NCBI GenBank assembly: GCA_900618425.1
Contig: UZAN01039513.1
Span: 85,697 to 149,696, forward strand
Source of the DNA: Echinostoma caproni
Taxonomy: Eukaryota; Platyhelminthes; Trematoda; Plagiorchiida; Echinostomatidae
Length of the DNA: 64,000 bases
Direction of reading: 5' to 3'
Under the pieces are notes generated by a model. It was not told where the DNA came from and searched no databases. It saw nothing but the letters and a program-made list of their open reading frames with translations. The position numbers and the translations under genes are program-made. This document shows, piece by piece, positions 1 to 12,065 of this stretch. Each line of letters opens with the position of its first letter. Position 1 is the stretch's first letter.

Positions 1-620
1 TTGCTGGTAAATTGGTAGATTTTGGCCACAAACTGTCCAATCCACCAAATATACAAAAGTGGTTCAACTGTGAGATTGTAAAGAAAAAAGAAAAAGGACG
101 GTCGTTGAATCGCCAAACAAAACATCACTGCGGAAGAGTGCACTAAGGAAACACACTAGCTGCGAAATCAGTAGTATATTCCAATGAAAAAGAAGAGCTG
201 TGTACTTTTAGTGAATCAAATGTTTTATATCTGGTCTACTGGAGTGTGAAAGAAAAATAGTCCACATAGTGAAGGAACTTAAGACAGCGATTTCTCGGAA
301 TACCCGAATTTATTCAACTTGTAACGTTCGGTGGTGAAATACCTAATGGGTTAACTGTAGAAGGCAGCGTTTACTCAGTGTTTTCGTTTGCATATGAAAA
401 AACCACGCTTTCTTCTGCAACAGTCTTCGATCTCCGCCTCAGAGATTTTGCTTGCTCAGTTAATATTACTGGAAAAACAATCCATTCGCAAAACCTAAAT
501 AGGGACATTGAAAATCAAAGTTTAGGAGATTTTTCTACTCTCTCATTTTTCAACAGCATTGAATGAATAAAATCAATAGAGAAAGGACATAAAATGAGGT
601 AGTAGAAATATTTTCAAGCT
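1..620. other. No supported gene; non-coding sequence
   Basis: Stops are frequent in all frames. The longest open stretch here (378-566, +) is 62 codons, has no recognisable domain and lacks an ATG at its annotated start. I see no RNA gene or clear repeat before the degraded SINE that begins near 630. Confidence 0.6.
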
Positions 621-629
621 AGACACAAA

Positions 630-830
630 CCGGGTGGCTAGTACTGAGACGAGCTAGGTGGGGTGTCCGTAAAAAGCTTGCAAAGATTGGCTGTGCTATA
701 TAGAGTAGAGACAAAAAACGTTAGTATGCTCCATCAAATCAAGCAACTGGTTACATCCCCACTTGTGTTCTACCCGCGCATCACGACTCCCGTCGGTTCT
801 GCTAATATGTCTCGTCGTATTCATAGATAA
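630..830 (+). repeat. Very degraded copy of the tRNA-derived SINE family 1
   Basis: The start (about 636-710) follows the head of the better SINE copies at 25340 and 60980 base for base with many substitutions: a ctagtactgag start, then agcttgcaaagat, then a gtgctatat block. The following 730-800 stretch keeps the spacing of the tRNA-like part, with an actggttacat block in place of box A and a ttgtgttctaccc block, but box B is badly eroded. The 3' tail is not recognisable. The assignment rests on visual alignment only and could be confirmed with a family consensus. Confidence 0.4.
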
Positions 831-1484
831 AAGATAAGTACAATGACTCACTGAGAGGTGTATTGCTGGTCTGGCTATTCGGTCACAAGATTGAGCTATG
901 TGAACGACGACAAACAAAGACCGAAAGTATTTTGAACATGCTGAAATCCGATGCACGACTGATCTTCGAATTAATATGGTTTGTCTTGTAAGATAATTTC
1001 ATGGGAAAATGCCTAATTTCCACCGGGATAATGGGTAACTGCTTACAAAAATGCGGTAGTAATATTCATCGAAAGCCGTTTTTTGCGTAGTCATTTGAGC
1101 ATAAAAGTCCCCACAAAAACCTAAATATTGTTATCTATATGGTGTCATTAGTAAAATTTCCGTCGTGCCAGATAGGCTAGATTAGTTCAAACTAACGAAT
1201 GTTTGTCATGGTTGGTGAGAAACTGTGTACCACTAGGTGCTTTGCACCGCCCGTGGATGCTTTTATCTAGGTGCGTAAGCAGCTTGAAAATACTGGTTTA
1301 ATTGCACCATTTCAGTTTATGTCCCCCAGGCTATTGCGCTACTTTAGGTCCTCAAGCAGCGCTATTTGGGTAGTTTTCACCAAATGAAACCATCTCGCGT
1401 ACAACTACAGAGCTGTTTCGAAAGTCGTCATCCAAACTGAATACTCGCGTTATTTTCACCACGTTCTTCCATGCGTCTCAATGT

Positions 1485-1795
1485 GTGTTGGAATAAAAAG
1501 AAATATTATTTTTATTACACACTTTTGTTTAATGAAAAGCAGACGGGGTAAACTCCATATTTACGAGGACCTGTTGTTCAGTGATGGAAACCGGTAACCT
1601 AAGCCCCGGGACTTGAAGTGATGAACCACATACGGCCCCGATAGGTTAGGTGTGGTACTGAACCGGACGACAGCAAAGCTACCCACCACTAAAGTTGGTT
1701 GGCGGTGGCAGGGCTCAAACCTTGGATCACAAGGTCCAAAGCACTCTGATGATAGCGACTAACCACTGCGCCACTACCATCCTGCTTCATATTGC
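1485..1795 (-). repeat. tRNA-derived SINE, family 2, minus strand
   Basis: On the minus strand, reading down from 1795, there is a tRNA-like head. A box A-like block (tggcgcagtggttag, near 1770-1785) is followed about 45 bases later by a box B-like block (ggtttgagccc, near 1715-1730), the internal RNA polymerase III promoter layout. A tRNA-unrelated body of about 180 bases follows, ending in an A-rich segment with AATAAAAATAATATT near 1495-1520, as expected for a SINE tail. A cloverleaf with paired acceptor arms cannot be drawn, so this is not a functional tRNA gene. It differs in sequence from SINE family 1 elsewhere in the window. Confidence 0.55.
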
Positions 1796-1799
1796 TATT

Positions 1800-4700
1800 T
1801 GAACTCACAGGATTCAGTTGGAACATGGCGATCAAAAATGAGTAACCAGAATAACAAATAAGGTATTATGCGGCTCCGTGCTATGGCGAATGAAGGGCAT
1901 AGCTGTTTGGAGACTGATCAGCGTCGAATACAGCTCTCCGGCCCCTGATATGTACCAACAGAGACGAACCAGTTACCAAGTTATCTTTGTCGACCATTAC
2001 GCTAAATCTTCCACAGATAATATGCACTAAACTCCCAGAATCGACATTCTTTCGATAAAATCGATAAAATTTGCGGAGTTTTATCTGACTATAAATTTTT
2101 AATGATTACTCAACAGATCCATAAAATGCATGGGGTGATTTTGAGGAAAATTTCAAAAAGTCTAACATTCTCGTGAAAGCTTCTATGCATGAAAGTCTTT
2201 GAATATTTCAGGGTGTCTCTAGACAATCTCTCATCAATTACAGTACTTCTCAGCTAGGGATGACTCATATATGCTCGCCCGTTACTAAAACTACCCAATC
2301 AGACGTGCCACGTACCTCTTCTCCCTGAGTAAATGTAATCACCTTCTGTTAACCTTTATGATCAAATTTCATACCAGCAAACTTAGGATGACTAAAACCC
2401 GCTCTCATTACATCACATTGCTCATTCCTGCTTATTGCACGACGGTAAGTGACATCCCAATCAATATAGTGGCCGCTACACTAACTACCACGCTGGATTT
2501 CAGTTTATTTCTCACAATAATTAAAACCACACCATCGCGCTATCGTTTCGGTTGCGGTCTTTCAGCGTCCTCTCTGTTCGAAGAACCCCGGCGGAACAAT
2601 TAGAATAAATCAGTATTGGGACTACAAACAGAAAAAAACCATTGATGTGCGTGGAAAGTGCTGCATGACTACACTGTTTGAAACGCTCAGGCACTTCATT
2701 CACTCTCCATAACAATCGGTCAGATTCGTCACGTGGCACTCAACTGTTAAATACTATTCAACCGGGAATCCCGATTAAGATTTTTGTTCCCCCCGGCTAG
2801 GTTTTATTCTGGCCACCCAGCGTGGCTGCTCTGAGCTGGAATCCGTTTGCGTTTTCCACTTTCCACCCTCCAACTCTTCCAGGGATGATCTGAAGTCTTC
2901 TGATGTCCATCGGCTATGTTCCTGCACTTCTTTCCCCGTCGTAAACTGAGCTGTATTCAAAAATCAAATGTGTGTATCAGTGTCTTATGTATCGGAGTGC
3001 CGAAAAGAGATATCGCTTCATCAACTCCGTTTTCTAAATCTGGTCTGGCCGCAAAAACAACTGCTTTCAAACTGTACACGGAGCCTTTGATCTTGTGGAA
3101 TCATATCAATATTCTGTTTCAGCACGTTAAACCTTGTAATTCGATTGTTCATAATGTGGGATGTACATCTGTAATATAATTCTCGCGGAATGAATTGGTT
3201 TTGTTGTGTTATAGGTTCTCCGCTACGAAGGATTTACCTGATTGGGTTGCACCACATATGGCCTGTTGAATATTCATTCCATAGACGGGGCAAAAGCTCT
3301 TGGTTTATCAGTGCAATTTCTAGGCGATGAAGGGTATCTACAGCATCACCATATCCGACACGGGGCGTTCTGTGGTATGCTTTCGTTTATACACGGACAG
3401 TAGCACGTGATAACAGTTCGTTTCCCCTCTCTCTCTCTCTTGCTCTCGCTCTCGTTCGCTTGTTCAATGTATACATTCCTTCTTACAGGACGGCGAGCGG
3501 GTATTTGTGGCTACACCAAATGTCTGATAATCTTGTAACCGGGACGAGTACACGTCAGTAGTGGGGGCCCAAATCTCAGCCGGAAGTCCGTGCCCGATCA
3601 GAACCAAACAAGCCACACCCCACGGTGTGGGTGTGTGATGCAAACCAGCCGTGAAGCATAAATGAAATAACACTTCACAGGGTGTGGAACACTGGTATAC
3701 CAAAAGCCCACTGAAATGCCGACCCATATCCGTTTTTGTCGCTTCATACAGTGCACGTTTCAGTGAGAAAAACCGACCCGTGTTTTTTCCGCGGATGAAG
3801 CCATGGCTCGAGAAAAAGAGCGTGTGAATGGAATAGTGGACAACAGAATAGAAGAGAGCGAGAGTGCGCGAAGGAGGGGTGGCGTTTAGGACCAGGGACA
3901 CAACGAGCCGGAGGGACTTTGGCCACAAGGAGCCAACCAAATCTTATATAGATGCTAATCAACATCCGACCGTCAACTGCAACATTCTATCGTGGACTAT
4001 GAACTCGTATGTTTTCCACTACTGCCCGTGAGCAACACAGAGTAGAGCATACGGTTATGGGACGCACCAAACAAGGACTGATTGTATGTATGTTGACCTG
4101 GTTACCAGGCGTACTGTGCATTTATTATTAAGTACTGGATGTCAAAATACCGCTTCCGTCGATATGTATAGATAGGACGCAAATGACATAGTATCTTGTC
4201 AAACTGTGAGCAGTTAATCAGGCAAAAACACTTGGAAAGCCAGGGGTTCTCTCATCTGGTGTTTATCCCAAACACAAGACCAGTTGAAACCCCGAATAGC
4301 TAAAAACACACANACACACAAAGGCAATCACCAATCAGTGATCTGTGTCCAATGTTTTCTTAAACATAATTATCCGTTCCCTTTTAAATGCCATTATCAA
4401 ATTGTGTGATGTTCTCTTAGCGTTAAACGTTCAACACTGAGGGCAAATAAACAACCGATGATTTGCACAAGTGAAATCAATGATGTAGTAGGTGGATACC
4501 GAATAAAGACAACTGGCAATTCTGATCTCCCCTAAATATGTAACGATTTTAATCGAAATTTTATCATCATTTTTGCATCGTGTAGCATACATGCCGTATG
4601 AGAAAATCTCAATGAGAATCACACATTTGCCACATTGTTACCAATCATACAAATGACATGCTCTNCAATTGAAGCAAACAACTAGGCAAAAAGTGATCAA

Positions 4701-6930
4701 CAATACGGCATTGTCGCTAACATCAGTGCTTTGTCACTAATACGTTTTGTCAACGTAATCGATGATGTACCATGGCTATCACCATCATCACGATCATCAT
4801 CATGACTACCATCATGAATCGAGGTGATAGTTGTATGGTGGTTGTTCAGGATAAAAAAACCTTCCTGCCTTTGTGATGCTGTGAACATTGGAAACAGGTC
4901 GGCATGTAAAATGAGAAACGGTACAGGACAGATGAGGCTGTCCCCTTGTTAGCGCTTCATTCTGGCAAGCGCTGAACCCAGGAAAAGAAATCATTTGAAG
5001 TTCTCATCGTTGCAAATCTATCCACTGGTAACTGGTTTGGTCAAGCTAACGGAAGAAAAGACACAAACATTAGATATTGGAATCTAGACATTGTCGACCG
5101 CCTGTGTAAGAAATGCACGAACAAAAATTAATGTGTGCCTGCATCGTGTAAAATGCAAATGACCGTTTATCATTCAAGCAATACAGTGAGTAGCAAGTGA
5201 AGTTACAAGAATAGTACATTTTATTGATGGATCAAAGGTCTTGTGGATTGGGTGAAACAGTATGCTGTAAACTGCTTGCTCATCCGTCTAATCCAAACTT
5301 TTGTTCTTTAATGCATTTCATGCGAAGTAGTTTGGGCAAACAAGCCATCTATAGCAGTTCTGAAAATGGAAGTTATTCTAGTTTTCAGTTTATCCAAGAC
5401 AGAGATAAAGTCTACTCAGAGCATCACTTCAAATAGGGACGCTTTAAGGAAAGCATTTCCGAAAACTAACTACATGGATCTAATTAGATATTCATTGGGA
5501 GAACTGACAGCAATTGTTCTCAAATCCAGCATTTTTAATCCCATGATAGCTTGATAAACTCAGTTATCTTTGCGCAAATTAAGTAACTAAGTAAGCCATA
5601 CGTGAAAAATATCGTTGCTTAAAATAACGATGGCCACCAAATCACGTGTGATGTCATCAGTCGGTTTTTCGCTAGGCTATCGACCATCTGCTTCTACTAT
5701 CTGTTTTGCTGCGGAGAATGCGCCAATACTCGTGAAGTTTTACAGGGTTTGATATAATAAACATCATACTTGTCAGTCACTCATACTAACTCTGATTTTT
5801 CGGTCCGTTCACCGACCAATAATACTTGATTACAAAACGAGAACTATAGATGCAGATAGGCGAAACACAGATACTCAGAAAGAGGTAGGAAATCCACATG
5901 CATGCAGTCGGTAAGATGTAAATCGAAATCAATCTGGCGAACAGACCCTAAATTATATTAAGAACAACCCCTGCAGTTAGAAGCAGCCGTTCGTCCTACT
6001 TTGGAGATATGCTTATTAGTGCTGGTTGTGAATAAAAATTAGGCACATCACGTGGTGCATATCACACCACTACCAGTTACGCAGCTGTACCTCGAATCTG
6101 TGGATTAATATTAGATAAATCGATTAAAACAGATATCATCCGAGCGCTATCTGTTCAAACGTGAGGTGAATAAGTTTTTCTAACTGGTGGATGTCAAGGA
6201 TGCCAAGTTGGTAATTACCGGCTCTCCTCGTGCACGGCATATGCCTTTGAAGGTCGTTCGTCCGTCGATTGACCTGCCGCTTTGTAATCAATGCATTCGC
6301 TGAAGAGATTCCACCACTTATAACCGGATGAATACGCGCTAGTGCACTCCGTGATGGTTAAATGTATTTGTCCAGGGTCTTATTGGTGTATGTGGGCAGC
6401 GAAGTGAAAAATATGAATCGAAATAAAAGGTAGATGCGAAACGCGAAGTCGGAGTAAATGTGTGTTATTGTCTAATAAAATTTTGGAATTGAAAGTTGGC
6501 GGTTAATATTTTTCTTTTTCGAAACTCAATCACAATCATATTACCGTGCTCGAATCTGATTTATTTACCGGCGAAAAATTGACATTTTGTAAAATAAAGA
6601 TGTGGTTCTGACGGGAAATTTACTGGTGACTTTTATTCCACAGATCGAGTTCTATCTATTTTGAAAATTGAAATTCTCTATTACTGTTTTTATATACGCA
6701 ATCAACACATGAAATATAAAATGATGATTTCATTACCCCAGATTCCTGAATGCATCACATGTTTGGAGACGGATGTTATCCAAATGGATTGACGTGTAAA
6801 GGATTTATCGTTTCAGGATCTAACACCCTATGTTTAACCAACAGACAAACGTTTTATTCCATTTGAGTTAACCGTATTTTTTTCAACTATCTAGTCCGTG
6901 TCAATTTTTTGTCAGATCGCATTATCAACC
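1800..6930. other. Non-coding stretch with simple repeats only
   Basis: No open frame here shows a recognisable domain. Visible structure is limited to a CT/CTCG-rich run at about 3427-3455, CAT/ATC-rich sequence at 4783-4815, and single unresolved bases at 4312 and 4665. The 158-codon open frame at 3464-3940 (minus) begins at TTG, has biased composition and no family resemblance, and is not called a gene. Confidence 0.55.
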
Positions 6931-6941
6931 GTCGTTATTAC

Positions 6942-7252
6942 CAAGCTTGTTTGTTTCCAATTTCCGCTTCCGTTAGAACTAAATTCGTCACCATTAGGAT
7001 CTTCGTCATTGTTTTCGAATAATCCGGTTGTGTCCAGCATCTAATGTTTCCTTTGTTCAATGACATGGCAATTTTTGAAGAAGGATTAAAAAGCACAACA
7101 CAGTTTTGCTCATCCCCGAGGGGAGAAAAAAGAAATCTGTAACCACGTTTGGGGAACACGTCACGCATACTGGTCGTCACTTGAGGAGGAACGCGTTTCA
7201 TGTGATCCTGAAGGTACCGTCTGGTGAATAACGCCATGCAGTAGCAGTCCAA
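6942..7252 (-). CDS. Candidate internal exon, unrecognised protein
   Basis: A stop-free stretch of about 104 codons on the minus strand ends exactly at a plausible splice donor (TTG|GTAATA, with GT at 6941-6940), after which the frame closes immediately. Upstream the frame is closed by a TGA just before an AG (AAAGCAG), although a good pyrimidine tract is missing. The peptide has a balanced, soluble composition, with a KRGYRFLFSPLGDEQ block followed by NCVVLFNPSSK near its middle, and no membrane segment or signal peptide. I do not recognise a family. Its first codon is TTG, so if real it is an internal exon and not a complete gene. It may also be a chance open frame; transcript evidence would decide. 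Confidence 0.3.
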
Positions 7253-7259
7253 GCGGGGA

Positions 7260-10200
7260 CCACTGCTTTCTTCTCACAGGGGATTTCTCAGAGCACTTCT
7301 ACTGACATTCCCCCTTCCAATGTAACTGGGCATGACCTTTACTATGACCGCGTGGTCAAAACTACAACGGATTAAACTTGCTTCCATTCTCACTCGGGAA
7401 TGCTTCATATCCATCAGACACCTATTTTTCTTTACGAATCACAGCCACACCCAAACACTATACAAATCTGAACCCCTCTTCGTAATATGCATTTAATTGC
7501 ATTCGGGCGAAAATCTGTAGTTACCGGAAATAGCCTTGTTCACTAAGTTTGTTTTTGAATCACACTCATGCGTCGTTCGCTTGACCATTACATACAGGAT
7601 GCACTGAACCAAGATGCTGCACGCCAACATAACAATCCACGTTTGCTGTAGACCCACCACTTCAGTGAAAAGGATACTTCATACCTGCGCTGGATGCTCC
7701 TCGATAATACTGGTTGTAGAGGACTGGTTTGACGGACAAAATAATTTCTAAGTAAATCCCATTTTTCGATGATTTTCGTTTGCAAGTGTATATTCTACTT
7801 CAACTGGATGGAACAGGGAACAAAATTGTGGCTGAACACGATTTCATTTAGGAATCATGTAACAGCATCCGGTTTGGCACTGGATACAGAAAGTGACAAA
7901 GTTTTATGCAGCATAAGTTTTGGTCATCTAACACAGATCTAATTCACTCTTCTTCTTATGAGGCTATCACAACCATATGAGATTGATACAGACCTCCTGC
8001 TAGTGACACGGATAGGGTTATCCGTGCCTTATTCCTGCGATCTCTTTAGATTTTGGCTGACTATCATTCGTAGTTATGTAAATAAACTAGAAAGATGCCC
8101 TTTGATGGACAGTTACTATCATATGGTGGGCAATTAAAGACATAAATGCCATGTGTGTCAGACTCAACAAACGGATTACTTTTTTTAGCCCTCAGTCCCA
8201 TCGAATTGAGTTTGACTCATACCATTATGCCACTCTGTTCTGTCCATATTAATGACTCCGCCCGAACCTTCACCCAAACGCATCATTGAAGTGTGATTCG
8301 CCGGATAGCCAGAGCGGTGTTTTGAACCAGGACCTGTCCTGTTATGAGATGAACCACCGGAGGTGAACTGATGTATATTTTTTACCTGTTCGAAACTAGC
8401 CCACCAGATTGATGACCGCTGCTTTGGGGATGATGATAAAAACTGCATTTCCAACCCAATATGCTTGGTTTCATATCTTTACAAGATTCTTTGACCAATT
8501 TTACCCCGTGAAATACCTCGTAGATTGCTTTTCTTACCGGCAAAACACCGGGTCAGATTTGATAATGGAAACTCCAACCAACTTCATACTTTCACAACCC
8601 TACACGCTGAAGTATCGCGACTTATTGGTTTGACCAGATCGTTGTTTTCCATCATCTCAATATCAACGTAGATGGTCGGAGAACTGCACCCGAATGACGT
8701 TGTTTTCGAAGTGGTCTTTGATAATGATGGGTACTTGTGCTTTTCTAGGTCATTATCAGCAACTAATAAATAATGGTTAACCTTAAATACCATGAATTAT
8801 TCTGATGCTGGAAGAATTTCTAGAATAGCAAGCTTGGATTCACTCATTCGTTTGTTAACAGGCACCAAGCACTCTTAATGTTCTTGGGTGTGGGTTTCAC
8901 TACTTGGTTCGAGTTCTGACAGGGACACAACAAGTACGCTGACGACTTCCGAAATAGGACGAAACAGCTGTCCAGTGCTCTTTGACGGTTATCACAAACA
9001 TTTATATTACATGTAAATGTAAGAATTTCCTTTGAGTTTTTTATAGATGCACAGTGGTAGACGACCTTCTGACTGAAAGGATAACATCAACGATAAAAGC
9101 ATATTGAGCATTTCAGAAAGGGATTCCTGAAGTCTCATAGAAAAATACCCTAAGCGAAGATGTGTATGTATAGTTATTGTCTGATACCTACATCGTAAAC
9201 TCAAATGATTTTTCGTTGCCCAACTGGGTGACGTGTTAGATTACAACTAATGCCATCTGGAACCGACCAGTTTGATATTAGACTGTGTACAAACTAATCA
9301 CATGCACTGCAGTTGCATAAATATAATAGTACTCAAATTACAAAGATGTACCTATTTTGATTTGATCGCATCATTATGTGCGTTCGCATAGGCTGCCAAT
9401 GAGAACACGACGGCATAAAACGGGATCGCGAAAGTGAGATTAAAAAAAACTACCATCCACCGGGTTATTTTCGTTCGTGTAAAACACACACATGCATCCA
9501 TGACAGTGATGCGTCACAGTTCTGACCGCAGTCACCTGGACTAGCCAAACCATCTAGACCCATCAAACACCGATGACAAACAGCGTTCCAAAGCGCATCA
9601 ACAAAATGACAGAGCGAATGTGGCGTGATGCTTTGCAACATTTACGTGTACCCCGCTGGTCTGTGTGAGACTGACTGGACGAGAGAGCGGCCAGTGGGCG
9701 CTGATCGTATGACGCGGGGTAAAGTTCGTAGATGAAAAGCATGCGCATATCGCTACTGCCTAAAACCATTATCTCCATCCATATGGGGAGGGAGTGAAAC
9801 GGAACACCGTAAGAATCAGACCACCGAAAAGAGATGGATACTATTCAGCTGAATCAAGGGAAGGATATCGATCGATCTTTGAAAGTGTTAAACTTAATAC
9901 TCGTCACACAGTTGAGCACAAATACATTGAACGGCTAAGTTAAGTCACAAACCGGACAAACAATATCTGCTGCCCTGAAAGGTGAGAAAACAGGTTATCA
10001 TGGGAAAACAAGGAAAGCCTACCAATGAAATGGTCACGTGCACTGTACAATGGGCTGGTTGCTGAGCAAATTTCAATAGAGTGAACAAAGAACCTAACAG
10101 AAGAGTCTGACTCCTTTGAGCATCAGACGTTATGCACGTTGGAACTCCCAGGCATATCTGGAAGTATGCTATTTATTATCGGCGATTGGCGGAAAATGTA

Positions 10201-12033
10201 GATAGTTGTGAACAAAGAAAAGTGCGTCATATTTTTAAACTACGACAAGACAGCCACCACTACCAGCATCATAAACTTTTGTATTAGTCATGCAGATGCC
10301 ACGTTTCCGGTAATGCTCAAAGGCCTCAAAGTAGCGGAAAGCTGTCTTGTCTTCGGTGTCAATCACAGAATGGGCGAATTCGACGAACTGATTGACATTC
10401 AAACCCAAACGAAAGATTGAAAACCGTTTTTAAGAATCTNTGTGGCGAGTGGTGGGCCAACTTTACACGATGAAAACATATTCAGTAAAGCAATTCAATC
10501 TCCTCCTTAACCGTTCACGAGCACCATCAATACTACTAGCTAAAGTATGATTATGGCTAGCATTTATGTTTTATCACAAGATAAACGGGAATCTATTCAG
10601 TGAACAAAGATTATTTTCAGTGTGTGTCCAGTCGATCGCGTAGTCGCCGAGTGGGAGATCAGCTTGAAATTTCGCAGTTTTAAATGCAAACTAGGGCATA
10701 CCGAAAGAATGCGCTAATCCCGAATTCCAATAGGAACAGTGTTGAGGTATTTTATTTACACATCAAAACCGAACAGAAATATCCTGTAAATGCAAGTTTT
10801 TCCAAAGAGTAAAGAATGTCAAACAAATGCATATGGGTTTGGTTTTGTGTCGTTGGACTGATCAAACAGGCCGATTTTGCAAGATAATTTTCAGGTTCAT
10901 TTCGAAAAAGAACCACAGTTATTTACACGCATTATTCGACTCATTAAACAGAGCGACTTGAGAAATTATTATTATGATGGTTACGAATGAAAACATCTTA
11001 TTCACACGGAATTTGTGAAGCGATTTAATTTTAAGCCAGTAACGCGTAAAACAGTTGAATGGCGATCAATACTTTAATACTGAGAATAAAGGTCTTATGA
11101 ATTTAATAACACGGGGTCTGCACGGCAGTACTTATTTTTCATGCATTGATTTTGGTCCAGTATTGTAGGATCCTGCCAGGGCTACCCAGCTTCCCACGAA
11201 TTTGGTTCTTTGGATCGGTCACCCGTCTTTCTTAAAATCGATTAATTAACTGTCTTTTCAATAAACGCCCAGAAACATAACATGAAATGCATGACCGAAT
11301 AAGATCTCTCGAATGTGAAATGTAAAAGACAATCAGCTCCGCTAACCATGTCTGCAAAGTCATATCTATTAATTATTGCTACGTTCGTCTCTCTTTTCTA
11401 AAGGTTACGTTTCTCAATTCAATCCTCGGAGTTGTGAAGATAAAACGTGGGCCACGAAAAAATATAGAACGTTCAAGTTTGAGAAAACGCCCTGCCTTTT
11501 GAATACGTCGATGTATTTTTTGGTCAATCTGCTCTTTATGGTGCACGAAGGAAGTAATGAAACAATGCACGTCTCATTTATCTGGCCTATACCAAGGGGA
11601 ATGTTTTGTCAGCAAACTCAAGTAGTATTGCTATCATTGCTCACATATTTCAGTAGAGATGCAGATCAAGATTGTTGGGCCGATTTTGCCACGGACAGTT
11701 TTCAATGTGTTTCGATAACCATTTCAGCTGATGATTTGCACAGTGGGGGAACTTTTACAACAAAACTCAATTAACATTATTCATCGGTGAATCCGAAATC
11801 GGGTAGATTCAAATTCATATTTGGCTCGATTTTTATTTTGCTTATATTTATATTTCGTTGGCTTGTGTGTGTGCGCGCGCATGTTCAGGATTTTCTCTGT
11901 ACTCATATCGGATTAATTGGTCGCCTTTTCCTCACAATTCGATGACTACTGATAGTTGGAGTCTTACTGACCTGTTCGCTTCTTCAGTTTGATAGGACAC
12001 CCCGTACGCATCACCACAACGACCACCACTACC

Positions 12034-12065
<32 letters not shown>

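Noticed and set aside
3464..3940. 158-codon minus-strand frame
   Set aside because: Starts at TTG, has no domain, splice context or conserved motif, and lies in locally GC-richer sequence where stops are rarer.
8185..8454. 89-codon minus-strand frame rich in Gly, Ser and His, with a GGTTCAAAACAC string
   Set aside because: It resembles repeat-derived open frames, but I could find no second copy in the window and box B is incomplete.
11376..11774. 132-codon plus-strand frame with an internal CACATATTTCAG acceptor-like site
   Set aside because: The peptide is unrecognised and starts at TTG. A short terminal exon from about 11655 is conceivable, but nothing else supports it.
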